A stretch of DNA of 64,000 nucleotides from Fictibacillus phosphorivorans (GCF_001629705.1 NZ_CP015378.1:930001-994000); one strand, 5' to 3'. Numbered from the stretch's first letter, positions 34,738 to 44,304 are shown. The notes: generated by a model from the letters alone, not told the origin. A program made the numbers and translations.

Positions 34738-35916
34738 CTATAGAAACAGACCCGCAATTGCAGCAGATAAGATGCTTACTAATGTAGCACCATATAAGAG
34801 CTTCAATCCGAAGCGAGCAACCGTATTTCCTTGTTCTTCATGTAAACCTTTTACAGCACCAGTAATAATGCCGATAGAAGAGAAGTTTGCGAATGAAACA
34901 AGGAAAACAGAGACGATCCCGACTGTTCGATCAGACATGTCTTTCGCGTATTTTGCTAGATCGATCATAGCTACAAATTCATTCGAAACAAGTTTAGTTG
35001 CCATGATTGTACCTGCTGATACTGCCTCTGCCCATGGGATACCAACTAAGAATGCTACTGGAGCAAAGACATATCCAAGCATCGTTTGGAATGTGATTCC
35101 GAAGACCATGTCGAACACATCGTTGATTAACGCGATTAATGCTACGAATCCAAGAAGCATAGCACCGACGATTACAGCTACTTTAAAGCCGTCCATGATG
35201 TACTCACCAAGCATCTCGAAAAAGGTTTGCTTTTCTTCTTCAATTTCGATAATGTCATCATCTTCCGTAACTTCATAAGGATTAATGATGTTCGCGATGA
35301 TGAAACCACCGAATAAGTTGAGCACGAGTGCAGTAACCACGTACTTTGGATCGATCATAGCCATGTAAGCTCCAAGAATTGAAGCCGATACAGTAGACAT
35401 GGCAGATGTACAAAGTGTATATAAGCGATGCTTTGGTAGGTGACCTAATAGTTTTTTAACAGAGATAAATACCTCTGATTGTCCAAAAACAGCAGAAGCA
35501 ACAGCGTTATAAGACTCAAGTCTTCCTAAGCCGTTCACCTTACTTAACGCAAAACCAATCCATTTAATGATAAATGGAAGGATTCTAAAATGCTGCGCGA
35601 TCCCAATTAATACTGAAATAAAAACGATCGGTAATAAAACATTTAAGAAAAATGGCATTGCAGCTTCGTTTGCTAAGCCACCGAACACGAATTCAACCCC
35701 AGCAGCTGCGTAACTTAATAGCTTTTCAAACAGTTTAGAGATACCTTTTATAATAATAAGGCCGACGCCTGTATTTAATAGAAAGTATGTAAGGATAAGC
35801 TGTAATCCAAGCATAACTAGGATTGGCTTGTATTTGATCTTCTTGCGATCATTACTGACTAGAAAGGCTAACAAGAAAACCGCTGCTACTCCAGCCAGAA
35901 AGATGATGTACTTCAT
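34738..35916 (-). CDS. nupC: Concentrative nucleoside transporter (NupC family)
   Basis: CNT-family cation-coupled nucleoside importer. The gating-domain motifs GQSEVFISVKKLLGHL and, near the C-terminus, TKLVSNEFVAMIDLAKY and NFSSIGIITGAV are the family's signature substrate- and sodium-binding stretches. 392 residues and about 8-10 spans fit. AGGAGG before the ATG. No purine riboswitch is visible upstream. Which of the Bacillus paralogues it matches (NupC, NupG) cannot be decided. Confidence 0.85.
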   Translation of the reverse strand: MKYIIFLAGVAAVFLLAFLVSNDRKKIKYKPILVMLGLQLILTYFLLNTGVGLIIIKGISKLFEKLLSYAAAGVEFVFGGLANEAAMPFFLNVLLPIVFISVLIGIAQHFRILPFIIKWIGFALSKVNGLGRLESYNAVASAVFGQSEVFISVKKLLGHLPKHRLYTLCTSAMSTVSASILGAYMAMIDPKYVVTALVLNLFGGFIIANIINPYEVTEDDDIIEIEEEKQTFFEMLGEYIMDGFKVAVIVGAMLLGFVALIALINDVFDMVFGITFQTMLGYVFAPVAFLVGIPWAEAVSAGTIMATKLVSNEFVAMIDLAKYAKDMSDRTVGIVSVFLVSFANFSSIGIITGAVKGLHEEQGNTVARFGLKLLYGATLVSILSAAIAGLFL

Positions 35917-36110
35917 TTAACTTTTCCTCCTAAAATAACTTACTTATCGAACCTTACTATTATTAGATAATTACCTGTTTTCCGCAACCTCAAAAAATTC
36001 CTGCTTTGTTAGTATTAACCAATTTGTTGATTTAATATTTGAGTTACAAGGTTTTTAATACTTTTAGGAGAAGTATTAATGTGATTAATTGAAAAAAGGG
36101 AGCGGGTAAC

Positions 36111-36668
36111 TTGAAACAAGCACTACTTGTAATTGATGCACAACGAGAACTGATGGACGGAAATGAAAAAGAACAAGGAGTTTATAGTAAAGAAGGACTG
36201 CTTCAAAACATTAATAAAGTAATTGAAAAAGCAAAGCAAGCAGAAGCTTCCATTGCATTTGTTAGAGATCTAGATGTTTCTGAAGGAAAGGGAGCAGGCT
36301 TTGAGGTTCATCCTGCAATACATGTACCGAAAGAGGCTAGAGTGTTTGATAAGAAAGCAACGAATGCCTTTTATGATACATCTTTGTTAAGCTATCTAGA
36401 AGAGGAGAAAATCGATCATCTTGTTCTAATGGGGTGCAAGACAGAGCATTGCATCGATACCGCTGTTCGGTTTGCGACTGTATCAGGATTTGATGTTACA
36501 CTTGTTGAAGATGGTCACTCCACTTCAGATACTGAAGTGTTAAAAGCTGAACAAATCATTAGCCATCACAATAAAATTTTGCACGGCCATTATAACGTCG
36601 ATCATTTTTCAGTTGTACGTAAGACGGACGAAGATCTATTCAATCCCATTCACAATCAATACAGATAA
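36111..36668 (+). CDS. Isochorismatase-like cysteine hydrolase
   Basis: Catalytic triad of the family visible: Asp9 (VIDAQ), a Lys at about 81-82 (FDKKATNAF) and Cys114 (KTEHCIDTAVR). Cytoplasmic amidase-like hydrolase, as in nicotinamidase or N-carbamoylsarcosine amidase; the substrate is unknown. TTG start after GGGAGCGGG. Downstream DinB gene is 74 bases away. Confidence 0.8.
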   Translation: MKQALLVIDAQRELMDGNEKEQGVYSKEGLLQNINKVIEKAKQAEASIAFVRDLDVSEGKGAGFEVHPAIHVPKEARVFDKKATNAFYDTSLLSYLEEEKIDHLVLMGCKTEHCIDTAVRFATVSGFDVTLVEDGHSTSDTEVLKAEQIISHHNKILHGHYNVDHFSVVRKTDEDLFNPIHNQYR

Positions 36669-36742
36669 TGCAAAACGTTTGTCTTCAAGTGATTAAATAC
36701 GTACGATAAAAGGTGAGTGAAGAAATTCTAAGGAGGATTATG

Positions 36743-37216
36743 ATGAGTCAACTGACCATTCAAAATTTTGAACTAGCACGAAGCATCTTCCTGAAACAAG
36801 TAGATGGAATAGATGATATGGAAGCGGATATTCAACCAGATGGGTTTAATAATAACATTCGCTGGCATATAGGACATGTTCTCACGACTGCAGAGTATTT
36901 TATGTTTGGATTTCCCGAACATTCTTCAAACCTACCTAAGCAATATGTAGAGTTATTTAATAAAGGAACCAGCCCTGCTGATTGGAAAGGTGAAGTACCC
37001 ACTCTAAAGGAACTCAAACAGCAGCTAGAAGAACAGTTGGTACGAGTACAAGAGATATCACCAGAACGATTAAATGAAAAGTTGGAGAAACCTTTATTCA
37101 ATCTGACTACATTCGGTGAGCTCGTGAATTTCACTGTCTTTCATGAAACCTATCACTTAGGTCAAATGCATTCGATTAAAAGAGTCGTAGAAAACCAAAC
37201 GGCTAAACAAGCATAG
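36743..37216 (+). CDS. DinB/DfsB-family protein
   Basis: Four-helix DinB fold. Metal-binding histidines as WHIGHVLTTAEY (about residue 40), HETYHLGQM near the C-terminus, and NFTVFHE. A likely thiol-dependent transferase or metal-binding enzyme; many members are bacillithiol transferases, but function here is unknown. Of two consecutive ATGs the second (36743) has better spacing to AGGAGG. Confidence 0.8.
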   Translation: MSQLTIQNFELARSIFLKQVDGIDDMEADIQPDGFNNNIRWHIGHVLTTAEYFMFGFPEHSSNLPKQYVELFNKGTSPADWKGEVPTLKELKQQLEEQLVRVQEISPERLNEKLEKPLFNLTTFGELVNFTVFHETYHLGQMHSIKRVVENQTAKQA

Positions 37217-37231
37217 TTTTTTAAAACAAAA

Positions 37232-37270
37232 AAACAGTGAATACCTAAAAAGGTTTTCACTGTTTTTGTA
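37232..37270 (+). terminator. Intrinsic terminator
   Basis: AAACAGTGAA / TTCACTGTTT stem, then TTTGTA. Confidence 0.8.
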
Positions 37271-37417
37271 TATACTTTATGGTAAGAAATATGCTATTAT
37301 AGAAAAGACGCACTACGTTAATATTTTTATGTATATTTGTTCCTAATTTTATTATACGATAAAACAGGAATGTGTGTCAACGATTAACTAATAAATTTTT
37401 TTGTAGGGGGAAATCGG

Positions 37418-39733
37418 ATGACAACATGGAATCAGGAACAACAGAAAGAACAAAAGCGTGTAGATCAAGTCATTCATAAACTTGCTGATGAAACAGATAA
37501 ACTTCTAGAACATTTAGGGGGAAAGAAGGCTGATGTTGTTCAAATCAGAAAGAATTTTTGGTCTGATGTAACAGTGAACCTTGAAGATGCAGACGATGCA
37601 ATTGAAACCGCAGCAAGTATCAAACAGCAATCAGAGCTATTATCCGAGATTGAACGAAGTCATACTTCTGCAGAAACTCGCCTTAAAACCTATGAGAAGT
37701 TGAAAAGCTCCCCTTACTTTGGACGAATTGATTTTAAAGAAGACGGTGAAAAGAGCGCTGAACAAGTCTATATCGGTATAGCCTCTTATTATGATGAACC
37801 TAGTAGTACGTTTCTCGTTCATGATTGGCGTGCTCCGATTTCAAGTCTGTACTATGATCATTCTCTAGGCGAAGCTGATTATCGTGCACCAAGTGGTAAC
37901 ATTGAAGGACAGCTCGAACTAAAAAGACAATTTATGATAAAGAATGCTAATATAACGGGAATGTTTGATACGGGAGAAGCGATCGGAGACGATTTATTAC
38001 AGCACGTATTAGGTAACCAAGCGAATACACAGATGAAAAGTATTGTGGCCACCATCCAAAAAGAACAAAATGCCATCATACGTAATACAACGAGTGATCT
38101 ACTCGTTGTTCAAGGTGCAGCTGGATGTGGAAAGACGTCAGCAGCTCTTCAACGTGTGGCTTTTCTATTATACCGAGATCGAGAGACCATTCAGTCACAC
38201 CATGTTGTATTATTTTCACCAAACAATATGTTTAATAGCTATGTAGCCAACGTGTTGCCGGAACTTGGTGAAGAAAATATGGAACAAACGACGTTTCAAG
38301 CTTATGTGGATCATCACTTAGGAAGAGATTACTCGATAGAGACACCTTTTGAGCAGATGGAGGAACTTTTATCTGAAAAAGGAGATTCAAAGCGTGTTGA
38401 AGCGATAAAGTTTAAAGCATCAGTAGAATTTTTAGAAGCCATCCATCGCTATGCTGAAACGTTAAGTAAATCGGGCATACCGTTTTTAAATGTGAAGTTT
38501 CGAGACCGTATCGTAATTCGCTCTAAACAGATCAGTGAATACTTTTATTCTCTCGATCAAAAAGAAACCGTTCCATATCGAATGAAAAAGACGGTGGCTT
38601 GGATCTTAGAAGAGCTAAAGAAAATAGAACGAAGAGAACGTAAGAAACCATGGGTTGAAAAAGAGATACAGCTTCTTGATCGAAATGTATACACAAGGTT
38701 GTATGAGAAGTTAGAGGAACGCAATAAATATGGAGCTGACTCGTTCAACGATCTATCGAGTGAACAAAAAGTACTATCGGCTTATGTGACGCGGATTGCC
38801 TTTAAGTCATTAAGAGAAAGCATTGAACAGTTTTCGTTCTTAGATGTGAAAAGCTTATATGCTAAGCTGTTTCAGAAAAACAAACGATTGATCGAGGACG
38901 TGAATACGTGGAATGAGATCTGCAATCAAACGTTGTTTAATCTCAAACAAAACCATCTGGCAAATGAAGATGCAACTCCGCTTTTGTATGTGAAAGAACT
39001 ATTAGTAGGTTTTCAATCGAACGCTGCCGTTCGTCATGTTTTTATTGACGAAGCACAAGATTTTTCACCGTTTCAGTTTGCATTTATTCAGCGTGTCTTT
39101 CCAAGAGCAAACCTAACGATACTAGGTGACTTAAATCAATCGATTTACGCACATGCGTCTGGTGAAACGTTCAGTATGCTAAAAAACTTATTAAACAAGA
39201 AGAATCCTGAAACGATTACACTAAAGAGAAGTTATCGCTCTACAAAAGAAATCGTAGAGTTTACGAGAAGTCTTTTAAAGGACGGAAACGAGATTATTCC
39301 GTTCAATCGTTCTGGAGATAAACCTGTTATAGCAGCGGTAGAGCGTGAGGAGGATCATCTGAACGAGGTTAAGGACCTTGTTGGGAATTGGTTGGATAAA
39401 GGACATGAAACAATAGCGGTGATCTGCCGTTCGGCAAAAGAGAGCAAAGACGTTTATGAGAAACTGAAAGATAATCTAGATGTGAGACTCATGATCGATG
39501 AGGATGCTTCTTTCCAAAAAGGCGTAATCGTTATCCCGTCCTACTTAGCCAAGGGAATTGAATTTGACGCAGTAGCCATTTTTGATGCATCAGGCTACCA
39601 ACTTGAACGAGAACGTAAATTGTTTTATACAGTTTGTACTCGAGCGATGCATGAGTTAACCGTTTTTTACACAGGAAAACCTTGCCCATTTATAGAAGGA
39701 GCCTCCGAGAATTTGTATGAGGTTGTTCAGTAA
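37418..39733 (+). CDS. helD: HelD-type superfamily 1 helicase, RNA polymerase recycling factor
   Basis: 771 residues with an N-terminal coiled coil (about 1-90) that in HelD enters the RNA polymerase secondary channel. A UvrD/Rep-like ATPase core follows, with Walker A GAAGCGKTSAAL starting at 233, Walker B as FIDEAQDFS, motif III LGDLNQSIY and motif VI VCTRAMHELTV. HWRAPISSLYYD at about 130 is characteristic of HelD. It frees stalled polymerase from DNA. AGGGGGAA before ATG. Monocistronic. Confidence 0.9.
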   Translation: MTTWNQEQQKEQKRVDQVIHKLADETDKLLEHLGGKKADVVQIRKNFWSDVTVNLEDADDAIETAASIKQQSELLSEIERSHTSAETRLKTYEKLKSSPYFGRIDFKEDGEKSAEQVYIGIASYYDEPSSTFLVHDWRAPISSLYYDHSLGEADYRAPSGNIEGQLELKRQFMIKNANITGMFDTGEAIGDDLLQHVLGNQANTQMKSIVATIQKEQNAIIRNTTSDLLVVQGAAGCGKTSAALQRVAFLLYRDRETIQSHHVVLFSPNNMFNSYVANVLPELGEENMEQTTFQAYVDHHLGRDYSIETPFEQMEELLSEKGDSKRVEAIKFKASVEFLEAIHRYAETLSKSGIPFLNVKFRDRIVIRSKQISEYFYSLDQKETVPYRMKKTVAWILEELKKIERRERKKPWVEKEIQLLDRNVYTRLYEKLEERNKYGADSFNDLSSEQKVLSAYVTRIAFKSLRESIEQFSFLDVKSLYAKLFQKNKRLIEDVNTWNEICNQTLFNLKQNHLANEDATPLLYVKELLVGFQSNAAVRHVFIDEAQDFSPFQFAFIQRVFPRANLTILGDLNQSIYAHASGETFSMLKNLLNKKNPETITLKRSYRSTKEIVEFTRSLLKDGNEIIPFNRSGDKPVIAAVEREEDHLNEVKDLVGNWLDKGHETIAVICRSAKESKDVYEKLKDNLDVRLMIDEDASFQKGVIVIPSYLAKGIEFDAVAIFDASGYQLERERKLFYTVCTRAMHELTVFYTGKPCPFIEGASENLYEVVQ

Positions 39734-39742
39734 AAAGTGATG

Positions 39743-39778
39743 ATCCGTTGTTTCTTTAAGAAGCAGCGGATTTTTTTC
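39743..39778 (+). terminator. Intrinsic terminator after helD
   Basis: ATCCG..TTTC / GAAG..CGGAT interrupted stem followed by seven T. Confidence 0.7.
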
Positions 39779-39849
39779 TCTCATAAAACCTGTTACTTTT
39801 TGTTGTTATCTTAATATGTTGCTATTGATCCATTCCTTTCTTCTTTGCA

Positions 39850-39979
39850 AGTTGGTTGTAGCGGAAGGTTGCCGACTCCTACGGGACGAGCGGTCAGGTG
39901 AGACTCCTAATGGCGCGAAGTGGCAGGAGGCTCACCGTTCGCCCCGTGGAAAGCGAGCAATCTGCAGCGGAAACCAACT
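39850..39979. repeat. 130-bp GC-rich dispersed Bacillaceae intergenic element
   Basis: Bounded by inverted AGTTGGTT / AACCAACT, with inner TAGCGGAAGG and GCAGCGGAAA. The interior is markedly GC-richer than the neighbours and carries further complementary blocks such as GGTGAGACTCCT ... AGGAGGCTCACC. From memory, near-identical elements occur in many copies in Bacillaceae genomes. It lies alone between helD and the DUF4385 gene; an open frame across it is judged fortuitous. Confidence 0.8.
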
Positions 39980-40067
39980 ACTTTCAAAAGCAACAATGAA
40001 TACGAAAACACTCTTTATTTTTGATTTCTTTCTTTTAGGGTAACGATAACAAAAAGGAGGAAAAGAA

Positions 40068-40514
40068 ATGGCATTTGATTACGATCTTGATTTTGATAAT
40101 ATTGACTTTCGAAAACATCCTGAAAAATATCGTGTAGGACGTGGTGAGCAAGGAGTACTTTTAGTGGAACCTTATAAAAGTGAGATCTTGCCGCACTGGC
40201 GTTTTAAGACGCCAGAAGAAGCTGAAAAGTCTTCAAAGAAAATCTATGAACAATTTCTTGATTATAAGAAAAATAATGACTTTGTTGGAGCAGATATGGC
40301 TAGAAAGTTTCTTCAGATGGGATATACACGTGCTAGACGGTACACGAACTATAAAGGTGGGAGAAAATACAATGATGACGGCGAGATCAATAAGCGGAAA
40401 ATTGATCCTGTAAAAGCAAAGTCAGCCGCGATCTTTGAGGAAAAGTGGAAATTAGCTCGTACGGATGAAGAATATTTGAAGATGAAAAAAGCACATCAAA
40501 AGGAATTTGGATAA
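40068..40514 (+). CDS. DUF4385 family protein
   Basis: 148 residues. YDLDFDNIDFRKHPEKYRVGRGEQGVLLVEPYKSEILPHW is the family's highly conserved N-terminus, followed by GADMARKFLQMGYTRARRYTNY. Function unknown. Basic and rich in aromatics, so nucleic-acid or phospho-ligand binding is possible. AAAGGAGG site with good spacing. Confidence 0.75.
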   Translation: MAFDYDLDFDNIDFRKHPEKYRVGRGEQGVLLVEPYKSEILPHWRFKTPEEAEKSSKKIYEQFLDYKKNNDFVGADMARKFLQMGYTRARRYTNYKGGRKYNDDGEINKRKIDPVKAKSAAIFEEKWKLARTDEEYLKMKKAHQKEFG

Positions 40515-40547
40515 TGCATCCCCTAATAGTAGGAGATGCATTTTTTA
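40513..40547 (+). terminator. Intrinsic terminator
   Basis: AATGCATC / GATGCATT stem followed by TTTT; the stem overlaps the stop codon. Confidence 0.75.
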
Positions 40548-40568
40548 TATATTTCGGGATTCGTTAAA

Positions 40569-40940
40569 TTAAACGGTTACTTTATGCTCAGAAACAAACT
40601 CTCCGAAAACTAACTTCTCAAGAGGTGCGATATGTGTTACGAATTCCTCTAAACGTTCCTTCATCTCTGGGTCTTGGTCGAAGTCTTCCATCGTCATGCG
40701 AGCGTGTTCTTCAGATTGAAAACGGAGAAGGCCGATCCAAAGTTCTTCTCCTTCTTCAACTTGAAGTTTTTGAGAGATAGAAGAGAACCCATAGTTTTTT
40801 GGTGATGTGGATAATTTGAAAATCTGTTCAGTAACACCCCCGTATTCTTGAAATTTTTTATTCGATCTCGACGATATCTCAAGAAATTTTTCTTTCACTT
40901 CAGGTTTTAATTTATAAAAATATACGAGTAGGTATGCCAT
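40569..40940 (-). CDS. DUF1428-like dimeric alpha/beta barrel protein
   Basis: 123 residues. LLVYFYKLKPEVKEKFLEI and ELWIGLLRFQSEEHARMTMEDFDQDPEMKERLEEF match the DUF1428/stress-responsive barrel pattern. No catalytic residues can be proposed. Its ATG overlaps the stop of the upstream hydrolase gene (TAATG), so the two are translationally coupled. Confidence 0.6.
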   Translation of the reverse strand: MAYLLVYFYKLKPEVKEKFLEISSRSNKKFQEYGGVTEQIFKLSTSPKNYGFSSISQKLQVEEGEELWIGLLRFQSEEHARMTMEDFDQDPEMKERLEEFVTHIAPLEKLVFGEFVSEHKVTV

Positions 40941-41779
40941 TATTTAACCTCCGATTTTTTTAGCCATTTTGATAAAACCAAATCCACCACAACGTTGGGA
41001 TTGTCCCAGTGCAACAAGTGTGTAGTGTTTGGCACTACTTTAAGTTTTCCCTTTGCTTTAACTCTAAATGTTTCAGCAGTTTGCCATCTTTTTTCGGACA
41101 AACGTTCAGGTAAGGTAGCAACAAGCAATGTAATATCTGGTGGAAGAAGGTGATAGATATCTTCTGTTTCGTTCAGGTGCATTCCACGAATGATATGTCG
41201 AGCGGTTTCACCTTTAGCATGCCATCGAACTTTGCCTTCTCTTTCTACTCCAAGATCCTTAACAGCGATATCTTTTAACGGTGACCACATCAAATAGTTT
41301 TCTTTTTCTGCTAGAAAAAAGTCATTCCAAGAATCAAAAGCATACTCATCAAAATCTTTTTCATAATGGTCCATCTCTTCTTCTAAAGAGGAAGACCAGA
41401 TACGCTTTGTTTGATAGCCGCCATCGATTAAAATCGTATCCAAAATATGTTCAGGATACCGAACCAAATAGTGAAGAGCTAAAAAGCTGCCCCATGAGTG
41501 AGTTAGAAAGTAGAAATCGCTTACATTTAAGTGCTTCAACAAACCATTAAGCCAATCAACAAGTCTAGGCATCTCATAATCTATGGATGTATCAAAGGGC
41601 TCAGACTTCCCGTGTCCTGGAGCATCGAACGCGATGATATGAAAATTCTTCTGTAACTTCTCCGCAACTTCTAGAAAGCTAAGGCTCGTACTTCCTAATC
41701 CGTGTAAGCAAACAATGGTAGGATTGTAACCTTCACCCCATTCTGTAAGTTGTACGTTTTTTTCTTTATAGGTGATCAT
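40940..41779 (-). CDS. Alpha/beta hydrolase
   Basis: Fold motifs: CLHGLGSTSLSF (oxyanion), FDAPGHGKS, THSWGSFLAL (nucleophile Ser about residue 93), and NTTHLLHWDNP with the catalytic His. Two methionines compete for the start; the ATG at 41779 is preferred because GAGAAGG is just upstream, giving 279 residues. Coupled to the DUF1428-like gene. Substrate unknown. Confidence 0.78.
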   Translation of the reverse strand: MITYKEKNVQLTEWGEGYNPTIVCLHGLGSTSLSFLEVAEKLQKNFHIIAFDAPGHGKSEPFDTSIDYEMPRLVDWLNGLLKHLNVSDFYFLTHSWGSFLALHYLVRYPEHILDTILIDGGYQTKRIWSSSLEEEMDHYEKDFDEYAFDSWNDFFLAEKENYLMWSPLKDIAVKDLGVEREGKVRWHAKGETARHIIRGMHLNETEDIYHLLPPDITLLVATLPERLSEKRWQTAETFRVKAKGKLKVVPNTTHLLHWDNPNVVVDLVLSKWLKKSEVK

Positions 41780-41972
41780 TGACCTTCTCATCGCTTTGCC
41801 AACTCCTGATAACTCAATTGTGTTCTCTTTTTATTCACTTAGTGAAGTTTTGTATCTTTCAATAGTATCATATTATTATAAAATCGTTTGAATAGTTTGA
41901 AAAGAACACAACGAAAACAAACCATAAAATGGTAATATGGTAGTGGATGGAATAAAAAAGGGGGAGTGTCAA

Positions 41973-42419
41973 TTGGATAGCAATCAATATGTTAAACGAA
42001 GTTCTTTTCTGTTGCTTTCTATATTTCCTGTTTTAATGGTGGGTTATTATTTTGCTGTAAATCATGAAAATTTGTTCTTTCTCTACGAGTGGATGTTAAT
42101 TGTGGTTGTACTTGGAGCGGGTTTAATGTCTTTAATCGGTGCTATTAAAACAAAAGAAAAAGAAAAGTGGGTCTTACTTTCCATAATAGCGTTCTGTGTT
42201 CAGTTTGCAGTTCTGGCTACATTTTTAGGACCATTAACGTTTTATCCTATGTTTTTTTTGTACTACACAGCAACAATACTAGCGATGACTGTTTTTGGAA
42301 TCACACTTTCTAAAGTGGATAACTATCGATACATTTCAGTTATCTTTATGATCATTTCTGTGCTGCTTACCGTATACATGATTATTTTACAATCATTATG
42401 GGGGCAAGATCTAACGTAA
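41973..42419 (+). CDS. Small multi-pass membrane protein
   Basis: 148 residues with five probable spans (about 11-27, 36-55, 64-82, 86-104 and 115-140). Only a short charged loop (KTKEKEKW) between spans 2 and 3. TTG start supported by AGGGGGAG; an in-frame ATG 36 bases upstream has no site. Next gene starts about 17 bases downstream. Function unknown. Confidence 0.6.
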   Translation: MDSNQYVKRSSFLLLSIFPVLMVGYYFAVNHENLFFLYEWMLIVVVLGAGLMSLIGAIKTKEKEKWVLLSIIAFCVQFAVLATFLGPLTFYPMFFLYYTATILAMTVFGITLSKVDNYRYISVIFMIISVLLTVYMIILQSLWGQDLT

Positions 42420-42436
42420 TGAAAGTGGGGTATGGA

Positions 42437-42943
42437 ATGTTGCTGAACGTTAGGAGAATACCGTTTATTTTGGTTTGTCTTATTTTCTTATTAACAGTGG
42501 GGTGTACTTCTTTCGATTCCTCAAATGAAATAAAAGTGACTGCTGAAATGAATGAAATGATATCGGAATACATCATCCAACATTATGAAGGAGTATATCC
42601 TGAAACGGATAAAAAGTTTGAAGTCCATAAGGTCTATGGAGCGAAAGAAATGGGAGGAGAGACATCGGTCTATCTGTATTCCTTGTTTTTGGGCTTTAAC
42701 AAAAAAACAAAAGCGGAAGGGCAGTCCGGTCATTCTGTTCCTGCCGTGATCAAACTCAAGAGTTCAGATGACAAGTATGTGGTCTCCTATTATAAGGAAC
42801 CGAGTGATGGTGCAGACTTTAAACGGTCATTATATAAAATTTTCCCAAGAAAATACGCAGGAAAAGCATTAGAAGATACGAAGAATTCTGCTGGTCTTCA
42901 TAAAGAAATGAAAAGAAAAGCAGAAATGTGGCTAAGAAAATAG
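42437..42943 (+). CDS. Lipoprotein, unknown function
   Basis: Lipobox LTVGC with Cys23 after a hydrophobic stretch. The exported domain of about 145 residues has alternating strands (TSVYLYSLFLGF, VPAVIKLKSSDDKYVVSYYKEP). ATG at 42437 follows GTGGGG; an in-frame ATG at 42419 overlaps the upstream stop (TAATG). Likely co-transcribed with the preceding membrane protein. Confidence 0.65.
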   Translation: MLLNVRRIPFILVCLIFLLTVGCTSFDSSNEIKVTAEMNEMISEYIIQHYEGVYPETDKKFEVHKVYGAKEMGGETSVYLYSLFLGFNKKTKAEGQSGHSVPAVIKLKSSDDKYVVSYYKEPSDGADFKRSLYKIFPRKYAGKALEDTKNSAGLHKEMKRKAEMWLRK

Positions 42944-42976
42944 CACTATTTATGTTCACAAAACGTCCTAAGGAAA

Positions 42977-42992
42977 AGTGATTCAAATCACA
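42977..42992 (+). promoter_or_regulatory. Fnr/Crp-type binding site upstream of hmp
   Basis: AGTGATTCAAATCACA matches TGTGA-N6-TCACA at all positions but the first. Its centre is about 41.5 bases before the start point predicted from a TACGAT -10 at 43014, the usual activating distance. Confidence 0.6.
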
Positions 42993-43052
42993 CATTCTCT
43001 TTTAGCATTCTTTTACGATAGAGTTGTAAGAAGAATATAAGGGGGAATTGAC

Positions 43053-44264
43053 ATGTTACAACAAAGAACCATTGAAGTTATTAAGTCAACCGTACCTGTT
43101 TTGCAAGTACACGGAGAAGCGATTACTTCCCGTTTTTATGAAATGCTGTTTCAGAAATATCCAGAACTTTTGAATATCTTTAACCATGCCAATCAAAAAA
43201 AAGGACGCCAACAAGCTGCATTAGCTAACGCTGTTTACGCAGCAGCAGCAAATATCGATAAGCTTGAGTCCATTATTCCAGTCGTAAAAGGGATCGCACA
43301 TAAACATAGAAGTCTTGGCGTAAAGCCAGAGCATTATCCTGTGGTCGGTGAAAATCTTCTTCTAGCTATTAAAGACGTGCTTGGTGATGCTGCTACTGAT
43401 GAAATTATTAACGCTTGGGCAGAAGCATACGGAGTAATCGCGGATGTTTTTATTGGTATTGAACGTACCATGTATGAAAATGCAGGTTGGGAAGATTTTA
43501 AACCGTTTGTCGTTACTCGTAAAGTAATCGAAAGTTCAGTAATCACATCTTTCTATTTAGAACCGCAAGATAAAATGCCACTTCCGAAGTATAAGCCCGG
43601 CCAATATGTAAGTGTTAAGATGGATATAGAAGGTCAGGAAAACACGCATATCCGACAATATAGCTTGTCTGATGCCCCAGGAAAACGTAGCTATCGCATC
43701 TCAGTAAAGAAAGAAAGCGGTAGGGATACAGTAGACGGGATGGTTTCCGTTTATTTGCATGAAAGCGTAAAAGAAGGAGATATCCTTCACTTAAGTGCTC
43801 CTGCAGGTGATTTTTATTTAACTACTGATAGTGAAAAGCACGTTGTCCTTATGAGTGGTGGTGTGGGGCTTACTCCATTGGTAAGTATGCTGAAAACTGT
43901 AGCAAGTGAACAGCCAGAACGAGAGGTTACATTTATACATGCTGCGATCAATGGCCAAACACACGCTTTAAAGAATGAAGTTTTGGAGATTGCAGAAGCT
44001 TCTGATCATATTACTACACATTTTGTGTATGAAAGTCCGTTAGATGAAGATCATGGATACTCAAAGACTGGTTACATGGATCAGGCGTGGTTAAAGGATA
44101 TTTTACCTTTAAAAGATGATGCAGAATATTATTTCTGTGGTCCGATTCCATTTATGAAGGCGATCTATACTGCTCTTCAAGAGTTGAATGTACCAAAAGA
44201 GAACATTCATTTTGAGTTCTTTGGCCCAGCCTCTGATCTTGAAAAGGAAAGGATCAAGTCATAA
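43053..44264 (+). CDS. hmp: Flavohemoprotein, nitric oxide dioxygenase
   Basis: Globin domain 1-140 with proximal His85 (GIAHKH); FAD-binding barrel 150-255 with RQYSLSD; NAD domain 260-395 with SGGVGLTPLVSML and CGPIPFM. Oxidises nitric oxide to nitrate with O2 and NAD(P)H. 403 residues is normal. AAGGGGG before ATG. Monocistronic, with an Fnr-type box and a terminator. In B. subtilis, hmp answers to NO through NsrR and ResDE, so the box here suggests an added oxygen-sensing input. Confidence 0.93.
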   Translation: MLQQRTIEVIKSTVPVLQVHGEAITSRFYEMLFQKYPELLNIFNHANQKKGRQQAALANAVYAAAANIDKLESIIPVVKGIAHKHRSLGVKPEHYPVVGENLLLAIKDVLGDAATDEIINAWAEAYGVIADVFIGIERTMYENAGWEDFKPFVVTRKVIESSVITSFYLEPQDKMPLPKYKPGQYVSVKMDIEGQENTHIRQYSLSDAPGKRSYRISVKKESGRDTVDGMVSVYLHESVKEGDILHLSAPAGDFYLTTDSEKHVVLMSGGVGLTPLVSMLKTVASEQPEREVTFIHAAINGQTHALKNEVLEIAEASDHITTHFVYESPLDEDHGYSKTGYMDQAWLKDILPLKDDAEYYFCGPIPFMKAIYTALQELNVPKENIHFEFFGPASDLEKERIKS

Positions 44265-44268
44265 AGAA

Positions 44269-44304
44269 GCAAAACACCTTCCTGAACGCGGAAGGTGTTT
44301 TGCT
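44269..44304 (+). terminator. Terminator after hmp
   Basis: GCAAAACACCTTCC / GGAAGGTGTTTTGC 14-bp stem with a 7-base loop; it overlaps the end of the convergent gene. Confidence 0.75.

Noticed and set aside
35917..36110. Purine riboswitch upstream of nupC
   Set aside because: No conserved purine-aptamer junction sequence could be found on the minus strand.
39816..40043. 75-codon frame across the 130-bp GC-rich element
   Set aside because: Lies over a dispersed repeat, has no ribosome binding site, and is best explained as chance.
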